Positions 24,940 through 32,539 of a stretch of 64,000 nucleotides of DNA are shown piece after piece. The stretch comes from Neisseria dumasiana (lineage in GTDB: Bacteria; Pseudomonadota; Gammaproteobacteria; Burkholderiales; Neisseriaceae), in contig NZ_CP091509.1 of assembly GCF_022870885.1 (NCBI RefSeq), forward strand, positions 1,612,001-1,676,000. The letters are read 5' to 3'. Within the stretch, counting starts at the first letter, position 1. The number at the start of each line of letters is the position of its first letter. The position numbers and the translations under genes were made by a program. The notes beneath the pieces were generated by a model, which worked only from the letters and a program-made list of their open reading frames with translations, was not told the DNA's origin and searched no databases.

Positions 24940-25776
24940 ATGGATGCACAAGCACCTTCACGACCAACCGTCGGCAGCCTATTTGCAGGCATCGGCGGCT
25001 TCGATCTCGGTTTTGAGCAGGCAGGGTTCAAAACGGAATGGCAAGTTGAAATCGCCGATATTCCCCGCGCCGTGCTTGCCGACAGATTCCCGCATGCAAA
25101 GCAGTTTACCGATGTCAGGACATGCTTGCCCGACTTATGGCGCACCGATGTCATCATTGGCGGATTCCCCTGCCAAGATGTCAGCACCGCAGGCAAGCGC
25201 CGCGGACTTGCGGGCGAGCGCACCGGCCTGTTCTTCGACGCACTCAATATTGTCAACACGCTTAAGCCCCGCTGGGTGGTGCTTGAAAACGTCACGGGGC
25301 TGCTCAATTCAAATGATGGCAAAGACTTTCAAACAGTTATCCAGTCCCTTGCCGAATGCGGGTATGTGGGATGCTGGCGAGTGCTTGATGCTCGCTATTT
25401 CGGAGTCCCCACAAAACGCCGTCGCGTATTCGTGGTCGCTGGACTGGGAGAGCAGCCACCCATTGAGTTTATGGCTGACGCCGGGCCAACTGACAGACTG
25501 GCTGGCAAGGCGGCAGCGGGTAGCCCGTGGGCGGACGCACACCCAACTTTACTTGCAGGCTTCCCCAGCGGGACGAATATCGACATCTCGGGTGCCAATA
25601 TCTGCCTTGTCGCCGACGGACGGAGTAAGATGGTTGAGCGGGGCAGAACGGTTGCAGATAATGGGCTTCGCAAAGGATTGGATGCGTCCAACTTTGCGGA
25701 AGCTCGGGCTGCCGGAAACGCCGTCTGTCCGCAAGTCGCACGTTGGATCGCCGAAAAACTCATCAAAACATTTTGA
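24940..25776 (+). CDS. phage C5-cytosine DNA methyltransferase, motif IX region altered
   Basis: A 278-residue enzyme with SLFAGIGGFDLGF (motif I, residues 13-25), GGFPCQDVS with the catalytic Cys (IV, about 74-82), LENV (VI, about 115), GVPTKRRRVFVV (VIII, about 155-166) and AAGNAVCPQV (X, about 257-266). It would transfer a methyl group to cytosine to protect phage DNA. Motif IX is not found in this frame; a good match (RWLSGAERLQIMGFAKDWM) is read one frame over at 25619-25690, right after a GACG tandem duplication at 25615-25622. Two compensating frameshifts are therefore likely, and activity is uncertain. The ATG at 24940 has AAGGA in front; an ATG at 24919 would add seven residues. Confidence 0.85.
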   Translation: MDAQAPSRPTVGSLFAGIGGFDLGFEQAGFKTEWQVEIADIPRAVLADRFPHAKQFTDVRTCLPDLWRTDVIIGGFPCQDVSTAGKRRGLAGERTGLFFDALNIVNTLKPRWVVLENVTGLLNSNDGKDFQTVIQSLAECGYVGCWRVLDARYFGVPTKRRRVFVVAGLGEQPPIEFMADAGPTDRLAGKAAAGSPWADAHPTLLAGFPSGTNIDISGANICLVADGRSKMVERGRTVADNGLRKGLDASNFAEARAAGNAVCPQVARWIAEKLIKTF

Positions 25777-25789
25777 TTAATCAAAAAGG

Positions 25790-25807
25790 CAGAGTGCCGC
25801 GAGCGCC
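25790..25807 (+). promoter_or_regulatory. 18-bp motif before methyltransferase 2 (candidate Com target)
   Basis: CAGAGTGCCGCGAGCGCC, eight bases before the ATG at 25816 and differing at two positions from the motif at 24877-24894. There is no recognisable Shine-Dalgarno between it and the start codon. Confidence 0.5.
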
Positions 25808-25815
25808 TGCTGTCT

Positions 25816-26646
25816 ATGACACATTACACTAAAGCTCCTCTGCCGTTTGTCGGGCAAAAACGTAACTTTATCAAGCAGTTTAAACAGGTTCTAAACCATA
25901 TCCCTGCCGACGGGGACGGTTGGACGATAGTGGATGCATTCGGCGGTAGTGGTTTGCTGGCTCATGTTGCCAAACACGTTAAACCAGCAGCCCGCGTCAT
26001 TTATAACGATTTCGACGGCTATGCCGACCGTTTGCGCCATATTCCCGACACAAACCGTCTGCGCAAGAAGCTTGCAGAATTATTGGCAAGTTATCCGCGC
26101 GATAAACATATCGACAAAGCAACTAAGTCTAAGGTCGTTGATGTCATCGAATCATTCGACGGCTATAAAGACTTGGGCTGTCTGCGTTCTTGGCTACTGT
26201 TCAGCAGTAATCAGGCCGGTACAATGGCCGAGTTTCTTGGCAAAAATATGTATAACTGTATCCGACAAACCGATTACCCCGATGCCGAATACTATTTGAA
26301 AGGATTAGAGATTGTTTCCCAGCCGTTTCAAACCCTGCTGCCCCAATATACATCGCAGCCCGATACCCTGCTCGTACTCGATCCCCCGTATGTATCAACA
26401 TTACAAGGCATGTATGCCAACCAAAATTACTTCGGCATGGTTGAGTTTTTGCGTCTTATCCACATGGTTCGCCCGCCTTTTGTCTTCTTCAGCAGCACAC
26501 GCAGCGAGTTTATGGATTATTTGGATTTCATAAAAGAATACCGCCCTGACGATTGGGCGGTATTTGATGGGATGGAGCATGTAAGTTACACAGCAAGCGT
26601 CTCTACAAGGGCGAAATATGAAGACAATATGGTTTTTAAATTCTAG
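25816..26646 (+). CDS. D12-class N6-adenine DNA methyltransferase
   Basis: A 276-residue enzyme with the Dam/D12 order: PLPFVGQKRNF (motif X, residues 8-18), VDAFGGSGLL (motif I, about 40-49) and LDPPYVS (motif IV catalytic loop, about 188-194). It would methylate adenine N6, probably to shield phage DNA from host restriction. It lies 39 bases behind the cytosine methyltransferase, shares its leader motif, and has no obvious Shine-Dalgarno, so translation may require Com. It is the last recognisable phage gene; candidate transposase-binding repeats follow. Confidence 0.9.
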   Translation: MTHYTKAPLPFVGQKRNFIKQFKQVLNHIPADGDGWTIVDAFGGSGLLAHVAKHVKPAARVIYNDFDGYADRLRHIPDTNRLRKKLAELLASYPRDKHIDKATKSKVVDVIESFDGYKDLGCLRSWLLFSSNQAGTMAEFLGKNMYNCIRQTDYPDAEYYLKGLEIVSQPFQTLLPQYTSQPDTLLVLDPPYVSTLQGMYANQNYFGMVEFLRLIHMVRPPFVFFSSTRSEFMDYLDFIKEYRPDDWAVFDGMEHVSYTASVSTRAKYEDNMVFKF

Positions 26647-26671
26647 TGTGGATGTCGGAAAATTGCGCTGC

Positions 26672-26731
26672 TTTTGTCACGGCTCGATTACCACCAGTGC
26701 ATGACAAAAAAAATGCAAACCAATGACAAAA
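26672..26731. repeat. candidate right-end transposase-binding repeats of the prophage
   Basis: TTTTGTCA (26672-26679) is followed by two direct copies of ATGACAAAA (26701-26709 and 26723-26731) spaced exactly 22 bp, two helical turns. The first is the inverse of the others. Multiple short repeats in mixed orientation just past the last phage gene are what Mu-type transposases bind at an element end. The exact terminus and target duplication cannot be set without the left end. Confidence 0.4.
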
Positions 26732-26747
26732 CGCGCGCGACCTTACA

Positions 26748-26777
26748 CCGAGATAGGGGCTTTGCTCCCTATCTCGG
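26748..26777. terminator. perfect 11-bp hairpin after the methyltransferase genes
   Basis: CCGAGATAGGG (26748-26758) pairs exactly with CCCTATCTCGG (26767-26777) across an 8-base loop. There is no T run, so it may be a terminator stem, a processing site or part of the element boundary. Confidence 0.5.
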
Positions 26778-26852
26778 ACTCTTCTATATTTGCTGCCCCT
26801 ACCTGACTTAAAAATAAAGCCCCAACCCTTGATAATCCTAGTGGGTTGATTA

Positions 26853-26881
26853 CATACCCAAATTTTAAAATTTGGCGTATG
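26853..26881. repeat. AT-rich perfect palindrome
   Basis: CCAAATTTTAAAATTTGG (26858-26875) is its own reverse complement. Flanking CATAC and GTATG extend the symmetry with a single unpaired C. It may be an operator or a protein-binding site; it is not followed by a T run. Confidence 0.6.
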
Positions 26882-27098
26882 ATATCTGCAACACAACATA
26901 AAAACACAACTGAATACGGTAAACACAAAAAGTAAAAGATCAGGTGTAACAAGAGAGAAATGCGGCCAGGCATTTCGAATCGGATACCGATATTGTTTAT
27001 TGTTGAGTGGTTTCTCGAAAGAAAGGATGCTGACGAACAGATAGCCTAAGTTGACCAACCGGTTTGGTAATGATGCGCATAGCGCCCGAACAAACTAT

Positions 27099-27132
27099 AT
27101 GGGTCGGAGGAAAAAACACTCCGGCTCCCCAT
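27099..27132 (+). promoter_or_regulatory. leader hairpin before the 244-residue gene
   Basis: ATGGG and CGGAG on the left pair with CTCCG and CCCAT on the right around a GAAAAAACA loop. It ends 22 bases before the ATG at 27155 and just ahead of its Shine-Dalgarno. Confidence 0.4.
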
Positions 27133-27154
27133 AACATTTTGTCGAGGAGTGCAG

Positions 27155-27889
27155 ATGATGCCATCCCAAACCCAAACCCAAACCGGATTGTTAATTTTTA
27201 CCTGCCGTTCCATCTATATGCAGAGAATTGCCGATGCTGTAGAGGACGGCTACGAGTATTACGTCTGCGGTGAAGTGCCGACGGTAAAGCTGCCTGTATT
27301 GGTAGATAAATTTACCGTTAACTTCCCCCTACATCACTCGCCCAAACAACGCTACCGTGCGCGTCAGAAAGGTAAAAGCAGCACAAAATTGCTGTGCTAC
27401 CGTCACGATAAGGAGCCGGATAAAGTCCGGTTTATTTTGCTGCACCGTCGCAATAAAAACAGCGATTTGCCCAAAGGTGAGCAATGGCAGATGGTCACCA
27501 ACCGCCATACCCGGATTCACAGTAGCGGTTATGAGCTGGTGCGCCTGCCGAATGAACGCAAACCGGACAGCCCCAAGAAACCGTTGAAACCTTACCGGTG
27601 GTCGTGGCAGTATACCGGGCAGCGCATGAGCGATTTTGAAGCGGATATAAAACGGGCGGTGGTTCGCAAGTCGGAAGCAGATTATTTGGCGTTGTTCGAA
27701 AGACTCTCCCGCACATTAGGCTTCGCAGGTGCGCGACAGCAGGCATTCGGTTTGCTGAAGCGTATGGAAAGTGAATGGTTGAAAACAACCGGCCGGAAAC
27801 CGCCCCGGCATTTTAATGGCAAGCTGCCTACGGTAAGGCGGTTGAAGAATGAAGGGATTACTTTGGCTGAATTGCAGAAAGAATCTTAA
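27155..27889 (+). CDS. basic protein of unknown function
   Basis: A 244-residue Arg/Lys-rich protein, probably nucleic-acid binding. The N-terminal half contains TGLLIFTCRSIYMQRIADAV, and the middle is basic (SPKQRYRARQKGKSSTKL). The C-terminal half is helical and ends with RLKNEGITLAELQKES. Its last 80 residues (one helix with ARQQAFGLLKRMESEW, then PPRHFNGKLPTVRRLKNEG) remind me of uncharacterised proteins of plasmids and conjugative elements, but I cannot name a family. GAGGAG before the ATG at 27155 decides the start over the GTG at 27149. A strong terminator (27910-27944) ends it. It lies between the prophage end and the rhs stub and may be a remnant of another mobile element. Confidence 0.65.
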   Translation: MMPSQTQTQTGLLIFTCRSIYMQRIADAVEDGYEYYVCGEVPTVKLPVLVDKFTVNFPLHHSPKQRYRARQKGKSSTKLLCYRHDKEPDKVRFILLHRRNKNSDLPKGEQWQMVTNRHTRIHSSGYELVRLPNERKPDSPKKPLKPYRWSWQYTGQRMSDFEADIKRAVVRKSEADYLALFERLSRTLGFAGARQQAFGLLKRMESEWLKTTGRKPPRHFNGKLPTVRRLKNEGITLAELQKES

Positions 27890-29202
27890 ATACCATAAAT
27901 CAAAATATGCGGCTGGAAGGAGGAAATCCTACCAGCCGTTTTTTCAAGATGTATGGTGCCGTAGCAGTTGTATTCGTAACGCGATACCAACCCGTCGGGC
28001 TGGTTGTGCTCGATCATGATATGGTTGCGGTAGGCGAAACCGCGCAGACGTTTGCCGTCGCGGTCATAAACGGCGGTCAAATCGCCGTAGCCGTCGTAGC
28101 CGTAGCGCACCAGTTCTCGGCTGTTGAAGGTAACCGAGGTTAGGCGGTTGACGTAAAGGTTGTCGTCTTTGCCGACAAATACGCCGTGTTCGGCAGCGGC
28201 ATCGAATACTTCGTCGCTGTCGTTTAGGCGGATGGAGGAGAAGTGTAGCTGGAACTGCCTGCCGCTGCTGTCGTAAACGCTGTGCGGCAGTCCGTTGTCG
28301 CCGTAGCAAAGGCGGATGTGGTGATGGTTGCGGTTGAGTTGGGCGATGAGCTGGTAAATGCCGTCGCCCTCGTCGACTTCGGCGAACCATAAGCGGGCAC
28401 CGCCGTCAGGTGAGGCGATTTGGTAGAGGCCGTCTGAAATTTGCGAGAAATAGATTTGCTCGTAAGGATCGAAATAAGCCGATTCCAAACCGTAGGGATC
28501 TTCTTCCGCAGATTCAGGTAACGGATCGGCATCTTCTATATCCAAACCGTCTTCATCATCGTCGGCATATTGCGGTTCGTCTTGCTCGTCATCAATATCC
28601 GGCAGCGGAATTTCCCGGCCTTGCTCGTCAATATAAAGAAAGCCGTTTGCGCGGCGTTCCAACCGCATCGAGAAAGGCAGCGACCAGCCCTGCCCCAGCC
28701 AGCCGTTACCGAGTTGGTCGGAATAGTAGCTGCGTTGCCATACAAATGGCAGCGGCCCGTCAAATGCAAAATCCGCTTCGGTTTCGTCAAACAAGATCTT
28801 GATACCGAGAACGGCATTAACCGGAGGGCCGACTGCTGCGGCGACCTTACATGAGATACAGGTTCCCGAACCTGTAACCAACCCGCCGTCAAACCCCGCA
28901 CCGCTGCCGCCACTGAAACCGCTCACGGTCTTTTTGGTAGGCGGCTTCGGCCCCGGCACACCGGGAATCATTGAGGCTAAAGAAATCACCGTAGAAGCGA
29001 CATCAACAGCCGCAGATACGGCGGAATCGGGGGAAACAATTGATAAAGCGGTAGAAGCGACATCGGCCACCATCTCGATTACTTCAACGGGGCCGGCGGC
29101 ATTGGTCAGCGGTTCGGGCGGATTGGCGGAGCCTTGGGACACCATGGCCGGCGCAGAAGGCTGGGGAATGAGAATGCCTATGGTGTTGCCGAAAGATGCC
29201 AT
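27886..29202 (-). pseudogene. rhs N-terminal stub (C-terminally truncated Rhs protein)
   Basis: A 438-residue frame nearly identical to residues 1 to about 412 of the full Rhs protein at 36643-40767: the Ala/Val-rich N-terminus, the C-x-x-C segment CISCKVAAAVG, the RSYYSDQLGNGWLGQGW start of the Rhs fold, the acidic stretch and the first YD repeats. After VSRYEYN it switches to about 25 unrelated residues that are merely the antisense of the neighbouring gene's terminator. No YD core or toxin remains. Similarity upstream stops exactly at the start codon, and the ribosome-binding site of the full copy is lost, so expression is doubtful. It is the dead end of the array or a source for recombination. 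Confidence 0.85.
27910..27944 (+). terminator. strong rho-independent terminator
   Basis: CGGCTGG-A-AGGA (27910-27921), loop GGAAA, TCCT-A-CCAGCCG (27927-27938), then six T. It ends the + strand gene 27155-27889. On the other strand the same bases are read as the last codons of the rhs stub. Confidence 0.9.
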
Positions 29203-29405
29203 GACGGTTAATGGTTTGAATTAAATTGGTAAAAGGGGCGAATTGACCGTCTGAAAAATAAGGCGATTATAGCTTTTTTAAGCCAATAAAATCTCTTTGG
29301 GCGGTTTTGCTTAGTGCAAGTTGATTCTCTGATATTGAACTACTTTTTTCAGACGGCCTTGAGTGATTTTCTGTTTTATTTCAACTAAATTATAATACTT
29401 ACTGA

Positions 29406-29834
29406 TTACGACAATAATGTCTCTTTTAGCATATCTTCAAATGATTCGTATAAAATCTCAAAATCCGATGAATCATGATAATAGATAGCAATTTTACCCT
29501 CTTCATTCATAATAATAGGGTTTCCAGAGCCATCATCGGATATAGCATAAAATTTATTCATGGACTTCCCATGTAGCTTCAAAAGCTTTTGAAACCCTTG
29601 TGTTAGTTCAATAACCGTTTCTTTACCAATAATTATAGGGTTATCAAAAGCATGAACGTCTATTCCTACACATGCTCCTCCAAAAGTTTTAATGAACTCA
29701 ACATAATCATCATTAAATTTCACATCTAAAATATTTTCAGCATTTTTAATTTCATCATTTTTAGCGGGAGAACCTCTAAAATCTGGATTATCTCGAAAAT
29801 ATTCATGTAATAAATTCATTATTTCTATTCTCAT
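29406..29834 (-). CDS. SMI1/KNR4 (SUKH) family immunity protein
   Basis: A 142-residue acidic protein with the SUKH layout: an N-terminal helix, AENILDVKFNDDYVEFIKTFGG, then FYAISDDGSGNPIIMNEEGKI, and an acidic C-terminal helix (FEDMLKETLL). SUKH proteins bind and neutralise nuclease toxins of polymorphic toxin systems. Its ATG overlaps the TGA of the upstream Rhs cassette (ATGA), linking it to the LHH-type nuclease end of that cassette. The region is strikingly AT-rich compared with the rhs core, a sign of separate acquisition. An internal Met six residues in could also be the start. Confidence 0.82.
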   Translation of the reverse strand: MRIEIMNLLHEYFRDNPDFRGSPAKNDEIKNAENILDVKFNDDYVEFIKTFGGACVGIDVHAFDNPIIIGKETVIELTQGFQKLLKLHGKSMNKFYAISDDGSGNPIIMNEEGKIAIYYHDSSDFEILYESFEDMLKETLLS

Positions 29835-31882
29835 AATTTTATACCTCTTCTTGATAATTCTTTTAATGCTTGGTCATACCAAAACTCTCTCTTCCACTGA
29901 TTAAATTTCTCTCTATTATCAATACCTCCCTTATTACCTAGCGGATGTAATGCTTTTGAATTTTCACGATGACATCGTTCAGGCATAGCAATAATAGGCC
30001 CATCACTTTGTTGCCTATAATGATGAAGAATAATTGTATTTCCTTTTTTATCAACAGGAGATTTACCAAAAGGCCTGTTATTTTCAGGGCTATTTAAAAA
30101 AGCAAGACTTTTTACCTGAGAATCTGATAAATGTTGCAATCCTGTATAGCCTGTAACGGATAAAGTTAAACCTGTGGAGCTTGTAAATAATATAGGATTC
30201 CTATTTAAGCCAAGTATGTCCAACCAGCTAAAGACATTTGGTGCAAACCAATAAAGGTTATTACCGCCTGCCAACCCAATCGGATCCTGATTCACAAACC
30301 GACCACAATCAGGCTCATAGTAGCGGAAGTAGTTGTAATGCAACCCCGTCTCTTCATCACAATACTGGTTTTGCAATCTAAACGGCTGGTGCGCATGCTG
30401 ATACACCCGCTCGTCTGTTTTCAGACGGCCCCAAGCGGTATATTCGCCGTACCACAGCAGATTACCGAGCTGATCGGTCATTTCGCGCGGGATGCCGATT
30501 TGGTCGGTGTGGAAGTAGCTTAGGTATTGTTTGCCGTCTTTGGCGTTGTCGAAGATTTGCGCCAGCGGTTCGTAGCTGTCTTGGTCGGTGTAAATATAGC
30601 TGTAGCTGCCGCGGTAGTTATATTCTTGCAGCAGGCGGCTGCCGTCCCATACGAAATGGGTTTGTTTCGGATCCGTGGTGGTTAGGGCACCTTTGTCGGT
30701 TCGTTCTTTGCTCAAGCGTCTGCCGAACGGGTCGTAGGCATATTCCCATGTTTGGCTTTCGCCGCTGTTCTTTTTAATCTCGGCCAGTACGAGTTGGTTT
30801 TCGCTGTCGTATTGGAACAACTGGCTTTCACCATTGGGCAGTTGGCGGTAAATCATATTGCCCAAGGCATCGTAGGTGTATTCGCTGCCGTTGTATGCTT
30901 CGAGGCGGTTGCCTTTGCCGATGTTGCGGCCTTTACGCTTGCGCTCTCCGCCCCCTCCCCGACCCTCCCCCGCCGCTGCGGGAGAGGGGGTATTCAGGCC
31001 GTCTGAAACCTTATCCGACAGGATATTGTGCGCAGGGTCGAAAGCGAACTTTTCGCTGTGGCCGGTTTGTTTGTTGACGGCGCTTTCAATCCGCCCGAGT
31101 TTGTCGTACACGTAATCCAATACGCCGCTGCGTTGGTCGGCGGTCTGAATCAGGTTGCCGGCTTGGTCGTAGCGGTAGCTTCGGCGCACTGCACCGCCGA
31201 CCAGGGTATTGAGTTTGCCGTTGTGCTGCAAAGTGCGGTTGGCGGTGGCGGTTTGGCGTTTCAGACGGCCCATCGGGTCGTAGTCGTAGCGGCTGGTTAA
31301 AGCGCCTTGGGTTCTTTGGATTTCCTGATGCAGCCGGTCGCGTTCGATGTCGCTGATGACTTCGCCGTCGAGGTTGATTTGGTGCAGGTGGCCGCTGCCG
31401 TAGTAGAGGTAGTTGATGCTGCGGCCGTCGGGGAAAACGGTTTGAATACGGTTGCCGAGCGGGTCGTATTGATAGCCTACCGTTGCGCTTTGGCCGTTGT
31501 GGACGGTGGTTTCGCTGACGAGCCGGTCGAGTACGTCGTAAACGAGTTCGACGCTGCTGTGGCGGTTGCGGGCTTTAACCAGATTGCCGGTCAGCGGGTC
31601 GTAGTCGAAGCGGGTGCGGCGGTAGTGTTTGCCTTCTTCGGCGGGAACGGGGGTGCCGTCGATGCGGCGGCTGGTTTTTTCCACCAGCTGGCCGAGGATA
31701 TTGCGTTTGAAGCGGTGGATGTGCCAAATTTCGGGGCGGTCGGCTTTGAGGCCGTCTGAAAGGCCGTATTCGGTTTGTTCGGTCAGTTGGCCGGCGGCAT
31801 CGTAGGCGTAGCCGGTGATTTTGCCGGCAGGATCGTTGACGGCAACCGGCAGGTTTAAAGTGTCGTGGTAGTCGATTTGGGT
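29831..31882 (-). pseudogene. displaced rhs cassette 2: YD core fragment with LHH-type nuclease C-terminus
   Basis: A 5'-truncated Rhs. Similarity to the full gene starts abruptly at 31882 (TQIDYHD) with no native start; the first Met in frame gives 617 residues from 31684. The core ends with FVNQDPIGLAGGNNLYWFAP, the autocleavage boundary. The C-terminal toxin (about 140 residues) carries IILHHYRQQSDGPIIAMPE, then HRENSKALHPLG and a KFNQWKREFW helix, fitting the LHH-type HNH/EndoVII nucleases. A 189-codon segment is missing inside the core (junction about 31814-31826), and a GC-rich palindromic repeat is inserted in frame (30935-30992). It is followed by its SUKH immunity gene. It probably needs recombination onto an intact N-terminus to be secreted. 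Confidence 0.82.
30935..30992. repeat. REP-like palindromic element inserted in frame in rhs cassette 2
   Basis: A GC-rich segment in which CCCTCCCCCGC and GCGGGAGAGGG pair around CGCT, with further C/G runs outside. It replaces the uptake-sequence-derived linker found at the same place in the other two cores and is translated as a Gly/Arg/Pro-rich linker. It resembles the widespread intergenic REP-type palindromes. Confidence 0.6.
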
Positions 31883-31903
31883 AATGAGTGAGTTAGCAAG
31901 AAT

Positions 31904-31942
31904 TTTTTCAGATGACGTTACTTAACGAGGCCATCTGAAAAA
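31904..31942. terminator. degenerate uptake-sequence hairpin between cassettes
   Basis: TTTTTCAGATG (31904-31914) pairs exactly with CATCTGAAAAA (31932-31942). It looks like a decayed inverted DUS pair in which both arms changed together from CCGTCTGAA to CCATCTGAA. It would stop transcription coming from the cassette 3 immunity gene. Confidence 0.55.
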
Positions 31943-32060
31943 GCAAATGATTACAGGTAACCAATCTTACCCGTATTTATTTTGGTATTTGATAGGTTCG
32001 GGTTGTTAAAGAACGAGGTTCAGACAATCTTAATTACCTGATGCTGTCTAAAGCATAAAC

Positions 32061-32513
32061 TTACTTTTTCGTTTTCTTCTTGGGATTTAACTCTTCTTTC
32101 CGTTGCTTATAAAACTGCCAGTATTTTTTGTCTCGATAAGAAAATGGTTGATAACGTAATTCATCATAAGCCAATTGAAAATATTTATAGGCATTTTCCA
32201 TGTCGTCAAGTTCGAAATAAATCACACCCGCATCGCAGAATACACTTGCAGCAGGTTCTGTTTCTCTAGCCTTGAGTGAGAGTAATATCCAATCCAATGC
32301 TGTTTTGTAATTACCTTTTTTCTCATAAACCCTAGAAATACCGTTGGCAACGGAAGAAGTTGGCTCAACCCAACTTGTTTTAGGTTCAGGAATTAAATCC
32401 CATGCTTTTAATTTGGTAGCTAATTTATCTTCAATGTCTGTCAAATCATTTGATGAACAAATTAGCTCATTAATTTCATTGGCTAAATCTGGATTTTGGT
32501 TTTGCAGGTACAT
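32061..32513 (-). CDS. putative immunity protein of rhs cassette 3 (TPR-like)
   Basis: A 150-residue helical protein. The middle has two TPR-like helix pairs (SRVYEKKGNYKTALDWILLS and AGVIYFELDDMENAYKYFQL), and the end is a Lys-rich tail. The start has a strong AAAGGAG ribosome-binding site and lies 26 bases after the stop of the Rhs cassette with the GH-E-type nuclease, the standard place for its immunity gene. It is AT-rich. The family is not recognised; the immunity role is inferred from position. Confidence 0.62.
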   Translation of the reverse strand: MYLQNQNPDLANEINELICSSNDLTDIEDKLATKLKAWDLIPEPKTSWVEPTSSVANGISRVYEKKGNYKTALDWILLSLKARETEPAASVFCDAGVIYFELDDMENAYKYFQLAYDELRYQPFSYRDKKYWQFYKQRKEELNPKKKTKK

Positions 32514-32539
32514 CGCTACTCCTTTAAATTTTTATATAG

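Larger units (their letters stand above)
26647..27154. other. non-coding junction between prophage and rhs region
   Basis: About 500 bases without a convincing gene. It holds the short repeats at 26672-26731, a perfect hairpin at 26748-26777, an AT-rich palindrome at 26853-26881 and a hairpin at 27099-27132. A 140-codon minus-strand frame (26636-27058) has no ribosome-binding site and no protein-like composition. Confidence 0.6.

Noticed and set aside
24944..25780. 278-codon open frame (+1) overlapping the cytosine methyltransferase almost completely
   Set aside because: Most of it is not protein-like. Only the part at 25619-25690 makes sense, as a displaced motif IX; it is reported as a frameshift rather than as a gene.
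26636..27058. 140-codon minus-strand frame after the prophage
   Set aside because: No ribosome-binding site, composition unlike neighbours, and it crosses the hairpin and palindrome.
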